Origin: Tilletiaria anomala UBC 951
Taxonomy: Eukaryota; Basidiomycota; Exobasidiomycetes; Georgefischeriales; Tilletiariaceae
Direction: 5' to 3'
Assembly (NCBI RefSeq): GCF_000711695.1
Contig: NW_013547017.1
Span: forward strand, 248,001 to 312,000
Length of the DNA: 64,000 bases
The position numbers and the translations under genes are program-made. Under the pieces are notes generated by a model. The model was given only the letters and a program-made list of their open reading frames with translations. It was not told where the DNA came from and ran no database searches. Position 1 is the first letter of the stretch. Every line of letters begins with the position of its first letter. Of this stretch, positions 12,310 through 25,295 are shown piece after piece.

Positions 12310-14007
12310 TCAAAGCAGAGAGGCGGCGCCAGCCAACAGAGCGATCGCCGCAACAGCCTTGCCTGCACCTGAGGTGCCAGCAGCGCCGTTCGAGCTACCG
12401 CTGCGAGAAACGTAATCGAGCGGGAATGGATTGCTTCCGTACGGGTTCGGCAGATGCTGGCTGGTCAAGTTCACCTGATAGGCAAATGCGACCTGCTCCG
12501 TCATGCTCTTGTTCAGACCGGCCTTGATGAGGGTGTTGTTGTCCGCGTTGGGCGGGAAGGTGAAGTCGGTGTTCTGCGTATTGGAAAACGCACCCGGATA
12601 GACTCCCGTAGCATTGTTGATCGGAATCGCGTCGCCAGAGACCTCGGTGTTAGTGTGATTAAGCTGATGAGCAAACGTTGAGTAGACGTTTGCGAGGGTT
12701 TTGTTCATGTCGCCACGACCGAGATTCTTGAGGCCCCAGTTGGCCTCAACAGAAGAAATGTCTGAATAGTGCGTGTAATATGTCGAGTCGGTGGTGTTGA
12801 TAGCCGATTGGGGAACGACGCCACCGAGCAGAATCGTTGCGATACGGTTTGGGTCTCCATAACTCTCATTCTCGTCGAATGTCAAGATAATTGCAGTCCT
12901 GGAAAATAATGACAGCACAATGGATCCATTCCTTCGTTTGTCATCGGCAGAATGAGCTTTCGGTGACGTGAAGAACATACCTGTTATTGTTGAAGCGAGT
13001 GTCGTTGAGAAGAGGAAGAAGGAAGTATTCCGTCCAGTTTGAGAAAAATGCGGGCGTCGTGTCATGTCCATCGTTTACCAGATTGGGTGTCTGAGGCAAA
13101 ATTGTCAGTTTCCTGTTAAAGTTTTCCTACTGTCATCGTATCCCCACTCACAATAAACATCCACTGCGGAAGAGCATCTGCTTCGAGATCCGTGCTAAAC
13201 TGGTTGAAGTTGCGGTTGGCCTCGATAGCACGAGTGGCATTCCCTGACACGAAATCAGCCATGGCGCAAGGGTTGCTAATGATTCAAGACGAGAGTCAGA
13301 CTTGTCGCGAAATTGTCAGGCTAGGAGCACATACTTACTGCTTCCTGACGTAGAATGTGTACGTTCCGTTGCCAGTGAGGTAGTTGTGTTCGGTGTAGTT
13401 GAAGCCGGTGTATCCGTTCGACGGCATGTTCTCCTGGTAGCATGCGTAGCTGATAGGCTTACCAGCCGAGCCACCGTCCTCGAAGAGATCAAAAAGCGTA
13501 GTGATGTTCTCGGGTAAGTGATAGAACGCATCATCTGCCATGCCGAAGAAGTCTCCAGCAACAGTAGCAAGGTACTCTGGTTCCGAGGGGTGCGTAAGTG
13601 CGTAGCGCTGTGAGTGGGTTACGCCATGTTGAGCGAGGGAAGAGAACGAGGGCGTGGCCATGGCAATCTCAGCGTCCGTGTTCTCGAGCCAAATGCTGGA
13701 AAAAGCGAAGGAATCTGAGCCCTTGTACAAAAATGAAGCAGAGATAAGCTGTGCTCCAAACTTACTGAATGAGGCGGTCAAAGGCCTTGCCAGGGACGAC
13801 ATCCTTCTTGGAAAGGGTGCCGTTCGCAGCGCCAGCGTAGTTTGGGGATTGGACAAGAGGGGAAGTTGAAGGAGCCACAAAGTTGAGAGCAAGCTGAGCG
13901 CGCTTCGCGAGGTTGCTAATGCGACCGGCGCCGGGGAAGTTGAGGGGGTACGCGTTCACTACGGCTGGGATGGCCGCAACGGCCACAAGGGTGGAAAGAG
14001 ATGGCAT
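12310..14007 (-). CDS. Secreted, probably GPI-anchored acid phosphatase (phosphoesterase family)
   Basis: Releases orthophosphate from phosphomonoesters outside the cell. Exons (minus): 14007-13766, 13695-13339, 13275-13152, 13090-12981, 12898-12310; all junctions are GT-AG and the model gives 473 aa, a usual size for fungal acid phosphatases of the phosphoesterase (PF04185-like) family. An N-terminal signal peptide (MPSLSTLVAVAAIPAVVNA) is followed by family motifs in order: IWLENTDAEIA, ALTHPSEPEYLA, YVRKHNPCAM, ITPNLVNDGHDT and ILTFDENESYG. Many Asn-X-Ser/Thr sites indicate N-glycosylation. The tail (SRSGSSNGAAGTSGAGKAV then a hydrophobic end AAIALLAGAASLL) is a typical GPI-attachment signal, so it is probably bound to membrane or wall. 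It is transcribed away from the multicopper oxidase at 16137. Phosphate-repressed expression is typical of the family but no site is demonstrated here. Confidence 0.92.
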
Positions 14008-16136
14008 CTTCGTACGTGCGTGCGCTGTTGTTTCTCACAGAGCGTACGATGAATCGCAAAGAGATGTGGACAATGAGGGAGAGAATCCACTCCTCCTTTT
14101 CTGGTCAAACAGATGTCGTCGTCAAGATTTATACCTTGCTTACCCAGCAAGGCAGCGACCCTCCCACCCACAGCCCCATCTACAGAGAACTACGGAGTGA
14201 GGAATTCATGGACATCCAATTTTACATGTGAGCATGTGCGCGTGCACGTTGTTCGCCCATTAGCTCGTTCCTCATTCGTCTGCCCTTTTCAAATTTCAAA
14301 TTTAATGACATGTTTACTTGCTTGTTAAATGCCAGCGTCTACTGAGTGCCGCCTCTCTCCCGGCGAGCTCTGGAAGCTCGAGGACCATGATATCGAGACA
14401 ATCCCTGCAATGATGTGAATGTATATGTGATGAAAGAAGAACGAGAGGCGAGACAAATGCAACAAAAACTGTTGACCCTGCATTTCCAAAAAACCAAAAG
14501 GGCCCCGCGAAGTGGTCACCATGCCTGCGTCGGACATGGGGACGACGATGTTGCGTTCCTGAAATCTACGTGCATTCCTTCGTTTCAGGTCATTCTGATT
14601 CCAGGGCCATTACCAGTGGGCATCACAGGCCGTGCGCAGCACACTGGCTGCACCAAACTCCAACAGGCCACTTGCAGCGGGCGCCCATGCGTTGCCACTG
14701 ATCTATACTGGTCGCTGACCTCTCCATAGTCCAGACCTGCGCCACTCCTGCTTCGGCGTCCTGCGCGCTTCTGCGCATCTGCAATTTCGTTTCACTGTCC
14801 ATGCAACGTGCAGTGACCTGTAGACTGGAATGGCTTATGGTCTAGCTTCAGCAAAATGCGCCAAAGTATTCAACGTGCAACAAATGAGCGCTCTGATTGG
14901 CTGCTCGCAGGCTCAGTGAAGCGCAATTTTCGGGGTGGCGCAATAGAACGTGTACGTATCTGCAGTAGAGCTTACAACAGTATACATAGTTATATGTAAC
15001 ATGTAAAAGTTGTTCATGACTACGCTTTATAATGACAGGTTGGGAGTCGTTGGGACAGCTTTGGACTACCGCCGCTGCTGCTGCCGCCCTGCGGGATCTT
15101 ACGGCAGTCTTGCGGCTCGCTCCCTGCCTCCGCCGGCAAGCGCTTTACAAGGTCCAAATTTCAAGCGCTCCCAAAGCCCTATCCTAACTTCCTACGTTTG
15201 GTCTATATGATATTCAGCGTTTGTGTGGACGATGTTGACGTGTGGATGGAAGTGGATTTGGGGAGATTTTTGGATGAAAAGCCTAGGCGTTCAGGGTGGG
15301 CACAGACTCACATACTCACAGCCTCACTGGCAGTCATCGGGCTTGCGGGTAGGCGAGAGGGACGGCAACTGGCCGACGTGCGCAGCGCGGGCCACGCGCA
15401 TGTCACCAAATCACTGTCGCTAACTCTTAAAATCCCCGCGGTAGGATGAACGCTTAATACCTACTCGCTTAATTCGTGTTTCGTGAAACAACGCCGTGAC
15501 AATGCTTGTGGCCTTGCCCCAATTTTCTGCTCGTGCTCGGGGATTATCCACCTTTTCATGTCTCCTTTCATCCAAAATTCAGCCACTGTTTCCTTGACTA
15601 CTGGAGCTCGGAAATCGGAAAAGATCCTGAAGTAAGGGGAAAATCAGCCAGGCACCGGGTGCAGGCAGCAACGTTTCTGTCTACTCAGCAAGCGTGTCAG
15701 TGTAGACATTGCCTATTGACTCAGGACTCTCAGGTACCGATGAGACAATAGATTTTTTTCAGATGCTTTTCAACGACGCTGGATATCGGGTTTCATTTGA
15801 CGGTATGCGATGGTCTGAGAGCCGCACCGTTGTTACATGGACGCTCTCAGAGTTTCAGCAGTGGCAACTCTTCTAGAGGACTTCATCGAAGGATGAGCTG
15901 ATTGGCATCAAGAAAATCGGCCGTAGACATGATAGAGAAGGCCGGCACGCATTCGTGAGTGGTGCGGTCCAAGTGACAGGTAACGAACTTTAAAAGACCA
16001 GCACCAGCTTTGACGCGTTGATATCGTCTTTCATACGCACCGTCCACCATTTGCAGAAAGCAGAGCTTTCACAGCCTCACTTTTCATTCAGGAATGCATC
16101 GCTCTAGCATTGCGTGGGCTCGTCGCACACAGTAAG
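14008..16136. promoter_or_regulatory. 2.1-kb divergent promoter region, acid phosphatase / multicopper oxidase
   Basis: No gene seen. Several WGATAR-like sequences occur near the oxidase side (TGATAG about 15930, TGATATC about 16018). GATA factors control iron and nitrogen genes in fungi, but such short sites are expected by chance and no claim of regulation is made. Confidence 0.35.
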
Positions 16137-18259
16137 ATGACGGCCAAAGCAGCAAAAGCACAGCAGAGCACGATGTCGCTCGCTGCAGATTCTGTCCCTA
16201 TTTCGAAAGAACCCTCTTCAGCGTCCGCTAGCACATCTCATTCTGAGCTGGACCAAAGCAGCAAGCTTCCTGGCTCCAAAACAGGTCGCTTGAAACTGCG
16301 CTGGCTTTTAGCAGGCGGATCAGCGTTCGTTATCGTCCTAGCGCTGGCACTCGGCCTAGGCATCGGCCTAGGCCTTCGCAATTATCGCTCCAACGGCAAT
16401 GCTTCCCTATTGTCTGGCAACAGCGTGACAGCCAACTACAACGGCAAGCCACTGCCATTTATTCCACGTCGCCAACTCGTCGACCCATCGCAATTTGTGC
16501 TTGATGCGTCTTTCGACCGGCATGCACCGCCTACGGTACGCACGTACAACTGGACGATCTCTCGCGTGCTTTCCGACCCTGCGGGCGTGCAGAAACCCAT
16601 GCTCACGGTGAATCAAATGTCGCCCGGCCCGACCATCGAAGCCAACCTGGGAGACACGATCCTTGTCTACGTGAAGAACGAGCTCGGAAATGCGACGACG
16701 TCCATCCACTGGCACGGGGCACTGCAAAACGGAACGAACTTCATGGACGGCACGATTGGCGTCTCTGAATGCGGCATCGCGCCCGGTGAGACAAAGCTAT
16801 ACAACTGGACGGCGCAGAACCAGATGACTAGTTGGTGGCACGCCCATGCCGCGGGACAGTACACGGATGGTATTTTTGGCGCGTTGGTTCTGCATTCGCC
16901 CAACGAGACATACTCATTCAAGCATGCTGGCAGCGTCTCTAGCAGCGGCTCGGGCGTAACAGGCGCCTCATTAGCAACAAAAAACAGCACGTACGATGGC
17001 GATATCATCGTCATTGTTAATGACATTTACCACAGCATTTCCGCCCAATGGATCGCCACTTACTTCCAGCCCGGAAATGCAGATGGGACCTTCGAGGGTG
17101 CCGAACCTGTTCCAGACAGCGGACTTGTTGCAGGCTATGGCAGAGGGACCTGCTTGGGTTTACCGCCTGGCACGCCGTGTGATGGCGGACAATATGCCAA
17201 CTTCACATTTGAGCCCAACAAGCGCTACCGTCTGCGTGTCATCAACACTGGTTCGATCGCCACGATCAATTTTTCCATCGATGGCCACGTCATGACGCTC
17301 ATCGAGGCCGATGGCACCGAGGTACAGCCGCAGAAAATTACTGACGTGGACGTTATGGTCGCTCAGCGGTACTCGGTGCTGATCGACACTAATCAGCCAG
17401 CTGGAGTGTTCTACATGCGCGGGAAACTTACGGACGACATGCTTTCATACAAAAATCCTGCACTCAACCAAGACCAGAGAGCTGTCATGCGCTACAGCAA
17501 TGCTGCCGCTGATGCCACACCGAGCGAGACGCTGCCAATGATCCCAGGTAACTACTCTAGCTTGGACGCGTCGACTCTCAGGCCGCTTCGAGCGATAAAT
17601 CCGCCCAACCCGACACAGCTTACTTCGTTGACGGTCTCTTTCGGCATCTCGCAGCAGAGCGATTACCGGGCTTTCATCAATGGCACATCTTGGGAGCCAG
17701 AGATGGGCGGCAACTCTACACTCCTAGAGGCTTACAACGCGGCTGAGGTAAATGCGGCGTTCGTACCGCCCATCTCGCAGATCGTTGCAATGAGTGACAG
17801 CATCGAGGTGCTTGATATCATTCTTTCGAGCAACGACGAGGGCGAGCACCCTATTCACCTGCATGGCCACATTCCGTGGATCATTGGCACTGGCAGTGGC
17901 ACATGGACACCTAGCAAGCTGGACCGGAAGCAGACGTTCAACAACCCCATGCGCAGGGATGTATTCACAGTTCCTGCGTACGGCTGGGTCGCTGTGCGTA
18001 TCGTCACCGACAACCCGGGCCTCTGGCTATTCCACTGCCATATTGTTGCGTGAGTGCTTTGGCAAGTACTCGCACAGCAAAATGTAGCGCTTCATGCCGG
18101 TAATGCTGACGTCCTCTTCCTGATCTGCACGGTCGCAGTCACATGGAAGCCGGCTTCGCTGCCCAGTTCCAAATCCTACCTTCAAAGATCAAGCAATTCC
18201 CAGCCATGCAAGTCGCAGATGGCTGCGCCGCTGTGTCTGCTTTCTCGCAGAAGCGCTAG
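16137..18259 (+). CDS. Membrane-anchored multicopper oxidase (laccase/ferroxidase-like)
   Basis: Oxidises phenolic or metal substrates while reducing O2 to water. Exons 16137-18049 and 18139-18259; 677 aa. The start is the first ATG in frame (MTAKAAKAQQ). Instead of a plain signal peptide there is a basic/Ser-rich cytosolic head of about 55 residues and one transmembrane helix (about 56-80, LLAGGSAFVIVLALALGLGI), i.e. a type II anchor. All four copper-binding motifs are present: HWHG, WWHAHAAGQ, HPIHLHGH and HCHIVAHMEAGF. The last is split by the intron, which falls within the codon between V and H. The residue in the axial type-1 copper position is Phe (…AGF), usual for higher-potential laccases. 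Numerous N-glycosylation sites are present. The clade (laccase, ferroxidase or pigment oxidase) cannot be settled by eye; no FTR1 iron permease is adjacent. Confidence 0.93.
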
Positions 18260-18904
18260 TTGAGCCCCTCCTTCCTATTAGAGAACTCGCCACTCACACC
18301 GCCATGGGCTCCACGTACCTCGAGCGTACTGGCACTCCTGTTTTCCTGCCATTCGCGTTGACTGGGCTATGTATTTTAGGTATATTGAGATGATCGGAGC
18401 AATAATCATGACATATTGTGAACGGATAGTTTCGCCTCTGGCGAACGCTGTGAGATGGTCCGAGCTACAAAGACATTGCGGCCTTTCCACTCGAAGCGTG
18501 TCAGGCCGCACTACTTATCTCTTCTCGCCTTGGGCAGGGTGGAGGGCCATCCTGAGTGCGGCAGCGGTAGGCGAAAAACAGGATATATCTTTATGCCGAG
18601 TCGCTGCATGTGGTTCGTGACTCTTTGTGGCTGCCACCAAGAGAGAGAAAAGTCGCCGACGGTGGTTGGCGTTGTCGGCAACCAAAATCCGGCGGAACCA
18701 AGAAATTTTCGAGGAGGCTCACTCAGTCACAAAGTTCAAGAAATCTGAATGTTTGCTCATTGGCAAATGATTGTCACTAAGAAATACGCGTTCTCTCTCG
18801 ATACCGTCCCCAGGTCAACAGAGTCTTGAGCTACATCGGCGCTGCGCTGCTTCTGGGACGGGTAAGGACCCTCCTTGATTCCCATTTCTCGTCAAAAGAC
18901 CGGG
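18260..18904. promoter_or_regulatory. Intergenic, UTP7 promoter
   Basis: No gene seen between the oxidase stop and the UTP7 start (645 bases). A CCGACGG/CGTTGTCGG-type short palindromic patch lies near 18655-18680. Confidence 0.3.
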
Positions 18905-21067
18905 ATGCCACCGTCCCCTGAAGCGGGTCCATCGCGGCTGCCAATGGCAGCGTCAGCCCGCAGCGAGGGAGGCAAGAGGAAAAGAGGGGGCAAGGGAAAT
19001 AAGGATAAGAAGGACAAGCCAACCAGCACACACGATGAGAGTGCGCTGAAGCTCCAATCGAGCAGCATCGCATCAGCCACGCGCATGCCTACATCGCTGC
19101 AGCAAGCCACTCCGTCATCGATGCAGAATGCTCGCCCACCTAAGTCGTTTGGCAAGATCCACGACAAAAAGCTCCGCGCTCATCTCTCCAACGAGTATCT
19201 CTCTGCCAAAAGAGCAGCGGAGCATGCCAAGCTCGCTGACCAGTACATCAATATCAGCGCTCCCGGCGAAGGGGCAGGCCTGATCGAATTAGAAGATGAC
19301 CTAGAACGCACTGCAAAAGTCACACAGTCTGTCATTCGTGACAGCGTCGGGGTTGATACAGCGCGCAAGAGCTTTTCATTGCAGCTGGATGGCGGAAGAG
19401 ATGGCGTGGGTCTCGGGCCGTATCGCTGCGACTACACTCGAAACGGTCGGCATTTGGCGCTGGGAGGCAGGAAAGGGCACATTGCCGCGTTTGATTGGCA
19501 TGCTGGCAAGCTCAGCTTCGAGATCAATGTCAAAGAAACAGTGCGGGATATTAAGTGGCTGCATAATCAGGACTACATTGCGGTTGCACAAAAAAAGTAC
19601 GCCTTCATCTACGACGCACACAGTGGCGCTGAGATTCACAAGCTCAAGCAGCACGTAGAGGTGCATCGCATGCAGTTCCTTCCGTACCATTTCCTGCTTG
19701 CTACTATTGTGGGTGGATTCTTCATAGGCTGGCACTAGCGACTCGCTGATTAGCTCTTTCTATGGTTTGGCAATGCAATGTAGGGCAGTGCTGGCTACCT
19801 CAAATACCAAGACGTTTCAACTGGACAACTCGTATCGCAGCATCGAACCGGGCTAGGGCTCTGCAACGTCCTCGCGCAAAACCCACTCACTGCCGTTTTG
19901 CATTGTGGGCACGCCAACGGGACCGTGACCCTGTGGACGCCGAACCTCTCTACGCCCGCACTAAAACTGCTGGCACATTGCGGCCCTGTCTCTGGCATCT
20001 CGATCAACACGCAAAATGGCGGGAGACAGATGGTGACAAGCGGCATGGATGGCTGCGTCAAGGTGTGGGACAGCCGGATGCTCGGACGTGGTGCAGTCAA
20101 GGAGTGGGTCAATCCCAGGCCGGCATCTGACGTGCAATTCTCGCAGAGAGGGCTGCTCGGCATGGCTTGGTCTACTCATGTGTCCATCTACGATCCGGCC
20201 AAGGTGCTCGACTCGACGGCCAAGTCCGGCGTCCCTGGTCCGTACCTCACGCAGAACTTCCCCAAATCCGAACCACTCAGTCTAGCGTTCTGTCCGTTTG
20301 AGGACGTTCTGGGTGTAGCGCACGGCAAAGGCTTTGACAGCTTGATCGTACCTGGTGCCGGAGAGCCCAACTTTGACAGCAGCGAGGCCAATCCATTCGA
20401 GAACAGGCGGACAAAGCGCGAGCGTGAGGTTCACAGCTTGCTCGACAAGATCCAGCCAGATATGATCACACTCGACACCGAGATGCTCGGCCAGCTTGAG
20501 AGCAAGACATTGCAGCTGCAGGCTGAACCGGCAGCGCCGACACGTCTCACGGTGGCAGCCCAAAGCTCGTTGGCCATCGTGAAATCGGCCGATGGGCGTC
20601 CGTACGCCCGCCTATCGCGCATCGAGCGGCTTCAGCTCGACGGGAAAGCCGAGGAAGCCGAGGAAGCACTGGATGCGGCCGAAGATGATGGGGATGATGA
20701 AGACCCTCGCTCTCGGAGCAGGCTAGCAGCAAATATCCCTGCGCAGGCCGGGCCTGTCCAAGAGAAGAAGCGCGCACGAGGCCGGAACAAGGCACTGAAG
20801 CGCTACCTGCGCAAGAAGCGCAAGAACGTCATCGACCCGCAAACTGTGAGCAGGGCTCGAACAAACTAATGCCTTAGGAGATCCTGACTCACGTACTCTC
20901 CCTTGAATCATGCGTAGGTGGCGGTCCGCGAGAAGCTCGAGCGCAATCGAGCCCAACGGGAGCAAGAGGCGAGGCAGAAACGTGGCGAAGCAGAAAGCGC
21001 ACAACCCCAAAGCGCCTTGGATGTGTTCTCACGACCGCGTAAGAGAGCGCGAGGAGCACCCTTGTGA
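18905..21067 (+). CDS. utp7: U3 snoRNP-associated WD40 protein UTP7 (WDR46/BING4)
   Basis: Nucleolar component of the small-subunit processome needed for 18S rRNA maturation. Exons 18905-19708, 19784-20845, 20918-21067, all phase 0; 671 aa (yeast about 554). A basic disordered head precedes the conserved KKLRAHLSNEYLSAKRAAE helix region, then the WD40 propeller (LGPYRCDYTRNGRHLALGGR, GMDGCVKVWDSRMLG). The BING4CT signature follows: AFCPFEDVLGVAHGKGFDSL and VPGAGEPNFDSSEANPFENR, nearly invariant in the family. The C-terminus is Lys/Arg-rich (RKKRKN ... RPRKRARGAPL), typical of ribosome assembly factors. The start is the ATG at 18905; in-frame non-ATG codons upstream are ignored. Converges on the OPT transporter with 242 bases between stops. 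Confidence 0.95.
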
Positions 21068-21309
21068 CTTTATCGTCGGCGTCGTTGAATACATCGCTTT
21101 CCCGACAATTTCCACTCATGCGGGTGTCTTGGAGCAGAATTCTGTGTGATTCATGACACGATCAAGACCAGCTATAGATAGGATGATGGTGACATATATC
21201 ATTATAAGCGCAGCAGTTTTCTTCGCACCCAGATGCAAACGGTGCATTAAATAGGATGCGTAGCATGAGAGTGCCTTTCCAGGACGCTCGTTGCGCGAGC
21301 GGGCCCCTA

Positions 21310-24300
21310 TCACGAAGGAAAGGGGATGCCGGATGGTGGGATTGGTATCCATCCTCGACCTTCCTGGTCTCGGGTGTTCTGCCAGATGATGTTCCCGATC
21401 CAGTTAAGCGTCACGTTGGGAATCTGAACAGACACGAACAGCAACAGCCCGCATGTGGCCGCCGCGGCGTCACAAGCAGCGCCTGCGAGGTAGTTGTACC
21501 GATCCCAGATTGGGAAATATCGCCTTCGGATGATGTACTCTGCAGGAAGTCCGAAGTCAGCAAACAGTTATAGCAGACGTGGGTCGGAGAACACTCACGA
21601 GCAATGAAATTGATGGCAACAAAAGCAGTCGTGTTTACAGGGTCGCCTGCCATTGCGAAGGGAACTCCGAATAGCATGAGAGGAACGTTGACGAACTTCC
21701 ATATGCGGCGTGGGTAGCGCCTATTCAGGTACCAGAACGGAATCGGGAGGAGCGCACCGGCGGCGAGCGCATAGGATAGACTGATGCGGTTGGCAGTACT
21801 GCTGAACAGCCGCCGCGGTCCTATCACTCCCCAGACGATGCTCGAAGAGTAGTAGAACCTTTGTCCTGGGCAAGTAAGCAAAGATGCCTGATTGTGGGAG
21901 CATAGGTCCGGGATCCGCGCAGTCATGAGCTCCTTTACGGCCAATAGAACCACATCTGCCCATAGCATCGCGCTTAGCTGGCATGCAAGGGAGAAGCGCG
22001 GCCCGATCTTCATGTAGTGCCCCATCTTGAGAGCTTGGGAGAAGGTTTGACCTGAGAGTGTGGACCCCACGACAAACGCTTTGAAGATCATATTGGGGAT
22101 TGCGCGACCGGGCAACGCATACCCGATGATAAACTCTCCAATCACGTTGACAACAGTTGTGACGAGAGCAGTCTGAGCGAGGAGGATAGTAACGGGAAGG
22201 AAGTAGACGCCGACAAGTGCGTAGCCGATGATGATGCCCCAGACCGGCAATCCGAGGTCATAGATTTTAACCGCAGCGACGACGAAGCCGAAGGATATGA
22301 CGATCATGACGCCATAGAGGTAGTCCGGAACATCCTTGTATCGACGCATTTGCCGCGCATGGACATCATCGATCTCAGCTGTGCCGGTTCTCAAATTCAT
22401 CCAAATAAAGTTCTGGAAGTTTAAGTAGGTGTGTACCAGGAGAGCGCCGGCAAGCGCGAGAGATGACCAGAAATCCAGGTAGGACGCAACCGTCAGATAG
22501 AGTGGAGAGTAATTCTCGTAGGCTTCTGGATCAAAATCTTGTCCTTTGAGGACCCGAGGAGCGTTGTACCTGTGGCCGAATTTGTCGGAGCTGCTAGGCC
22601 CGTTGAAAGGCAGATAACCGAAATTGAGAGCCTGCACCGCGAGGATACCATTAGCTTCTCAGCAAGAGTACTCCACAACACGCTGCTTACTCACATTTTT
22701 GAAGTAAAGGATCGTACCGATAAACACCCACATAATCAAATACCCTACGCCAAGGTTGGCACCTGCCCACCAAGGAGCTAGCGTCGGTGAAGCGAAATAA
22801 TTGAGCTGTGTGTAATCGAGAGTCACGGGGAATAGAGCCATTCCGTTTGTGAACCCGAAGATATGATTGACGGCGACGTTGTCTGAAGTGACGAGGTTGA
22901 AGGGAGAACATGAGTACGACGCCTTCTTCGCGCTCCAAGACAACCAACACAACTCACTCGGAGCGATCCAACAGATCCAGTTGAATGTGCTAAGTGCGGT
23001 GAACAAGAAAGACGGCACAATCTGCCAGACAAAGATTACGCCGAAAACGATCCAGAAGAACTTGAGGCGATTCATCCGGCCCCGCTCCGGTTCCGGCTCG
23101 GCATGGAGGACATTGATCATGAGCGAGATCTGCAGATTCTGCGGCCAGATCATCGACGCGGGCTTGACGAGGAAGCGTCGTCCAAGACCGGCGAGACCGG
23201 CGCCGAAGAGAATCGAGCTAAACGTGAAGAGGATAGCGAAGGAATATGGTGTACGCAGGTTCCAGAACACCGGCAGGTCGAGTGCGGATAGCGAGAACAT
23301 GGGGTAAGTGGCCTGTGTGTTGAGGCTGACCATCACCATCTGAGCGATCAACGAATGCTCCTTCATGCTCCAGTACCCCGGGTTGAGCTGGACGGCATGC
23401 CCACCGAAGAGCTTGGGGAAGTGGAACGTCCATTTGGGTGTCCAATGCGCAAGTGTTCTGCCAACAGGCCAGGCGGCCAGGACAGCCACTGCAGTGGTGA
23501 TGGTGGGGGATGGATAGCGGAAGGTCCAGTAAGCGTTGGCGCCGACAGACACAGTGATGAGGAAGAGGGCTATGATGAGAACCCGCAATGTCAAGGCGTG
23601 CTCATCGTAGTCGTCGAGATGCGAAACCGAACATCGAACCTCGATGTAATCTGAGTCCTCTTGTTCGTCGCCCTCCACAGGTCCTTGACTATCCATATCG
23701 ACCGCATGTCTGCGTGTACTGTTTGGCTCTGGTATCGGCTGCGGATCTTGGATCACATCGGCGAGGGCCGGCCGCTTCCTCCTTCGCGCACCACCACGCA
23801 AGCCTGGCAGAGGTTCCAAAGGGTTGCCGATGTTCTCTCGCTGCTTGCCAAGTGTCATGCTGGTGGGACCAGATGAGTTGACAGCATTGGTATGGGCCAC
23901 TTGTACCGCCATCTCGTACTGCGCAGCTTCGAACGCAACTTGGAAGGCATGATCGGCATGCGCTTGCCGTCCGAGCAAGGTCAGCCCGCGTTCATAGGCA
24001 GCGAAATTCGAGTTGCGGCGCTGGGCTTGTGCGGCGGCAAGAAGCTCTGCTGGGTGCAATTGGCTTGCCTGTATCTTGAAATAATCAGCCATGGAGCCAT
24101 TGTCCTTGCCTGAGCCAGTCGCTCCAAGGTTGATCGCATCTTTCACCAGAACAGTTCCCAAAGGCTTCTTTCGCTCTGACGCGGTGGAAGACCTGACTTC
24201 ATACGACTCGTCAAGCTCGACGGACGGACCCAGGCCCGCTAAGGTGGGAGTGTTACGGATCAGCACCGAGCGGCCGCCAAAGCAGATGGACGGTAGCATT

Positions 24301-25263
24301 TACTCACGAGGCATGAAAGCGAACACATTCTCGTCTTCATCACTTGCGTATAGCTCCGCTTCCTCCTGATAAAACATCCTGTCCTCCTCCGAGCTTCTTC
24401 CCTGGGCATTCAATTGGATAGAGTCCGGAGAAATCGGCGTTCCGACCGGTCTCGACGCCGGGCGTCGCTGCCGCCGTGACGGAGGTTTTTGCGCTTGCCC
24501 ATTGAGTGGAGGTTCGGAAGTTTGGCTTGTCACTTCAATCGACTTTGTAGCAGACAGCACGGCAGCCTCCGGCCGGGGGGCACGTGCGGAAACACCAGGG
24601 CCAGGCGTAGCGTCTGAGCTGCTTACCGCCTCTTGAAGGGTTGAAGGAAGTATCCGGATCGCATCCGACGCTGAAATCCGGATCGTTGCTTCTTCCAATG
24701 GCGCTGCGGCAGATATGCGTAGATGGGCGTCAGGAGCATCATAAATGCCACAGATGAGACACATCGTACTCACGCGGAGCAAAAGCAAAGACGTTGCTGT
24801 AGTTGTCCTCTTCGGCACGTTCGTTGATGGGCACAGTGTGAGATGAGACGAAGCCGAAGGAGGTGGGACGCTCACTGCCAACCTCTTGTGACGTGCCCGG
24901 TCTCGCGTCAAAGCCGCTGGATGTCGTAGGCCGTGCTTCGCCAAAGCCTCGATAGGTGCCTGGACGATCTCCAACACCTCGCGATGTGCCCGGACGTTCC
25001 CCGGTCAGGCCGCGGGAAGTGGGAGGCCGTTCCACGTCGCCACCAGCAAGAAGTGGGGACGCCGTTGCGAGCCTTCCGACGAGGTTGGGATCGTCCTCGA
25101 CGCCGAAGCCGAAACTAAGGCCAAATGGTGGCGAAGCATGGTGCAGTGATGTACTTCTGGCAGTCCCAGGTCTCACGTTCGTCGCCGGGGGGAGCTGCAT
25201 TGCAGCATTCTGGCTGGAGGGAACGACGTCTTCGGTTTGCTCGGTCGGCTGCCGGATCTCCAT
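21310..25263 (-). CDS. OPT-family oligopeptide transporter with long N-terminal extension
   Basis: Proton-coupled importer of small peptides (or related substrates such as glutathione) in the plasma membrane. Exons (minus): 25263-24774, 24703-24308, 24238-22695, 22631-21599, 21539-21310; 1230 aa, longer than the usual 750-950. Roughly the first 500 residues are cytosolic and disordered, with degenerate RPGTSRG/ERPTS repeats. The OPT core starts at HALTLRVLIIALFLITVSVG and includes NPGYWSMKEHSLIAQMV, IWPQNLQISLMINVLH, NLGVGYLIMWVFIG, GRAIPNMIFKAF, MKIGPRFSLACQ, FYYSSSIVWGVIGPRRLFS and the conserved end FVAINFIA-QYIIRRRYFPIW, which spans the last intron. About 14-16 membrane segments. The ends of exons 1 and 2 resemble one another (SNVFAFAPR, ENVFAFMPR), hinting at an internal exon duplication. 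The substrate cannot be told from sequence. Confidence 0.93.
24860..25060 (-). repeat. Degenerate tandem repeat coding RPGTSRG-like units
   Basis: In the OPT N-terminus, units of 10-13 residues recur: RPPTSRGLTGE, RPGTSRGVGD, RPGTYRGFGEA, RPTTSSGFDA, RPGTSQEVGSE, RPTSFGFVS. Unit length and codons vary, so the array is old or under selection for composition. Confidence 0.75.
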
Positions 25264-25295
25264 CTCGCTGAGACCTCGCGGGTTGCAACTACGCC

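Noticed and set aside
12310-18259. A secondary-metabolite or iron-uptake cluster around the oxidase and phosphatase
   Set aside because: No FTR1 permease, synthase, P450 or cluster regulator nearby; the neighbours are housekeeping genes.
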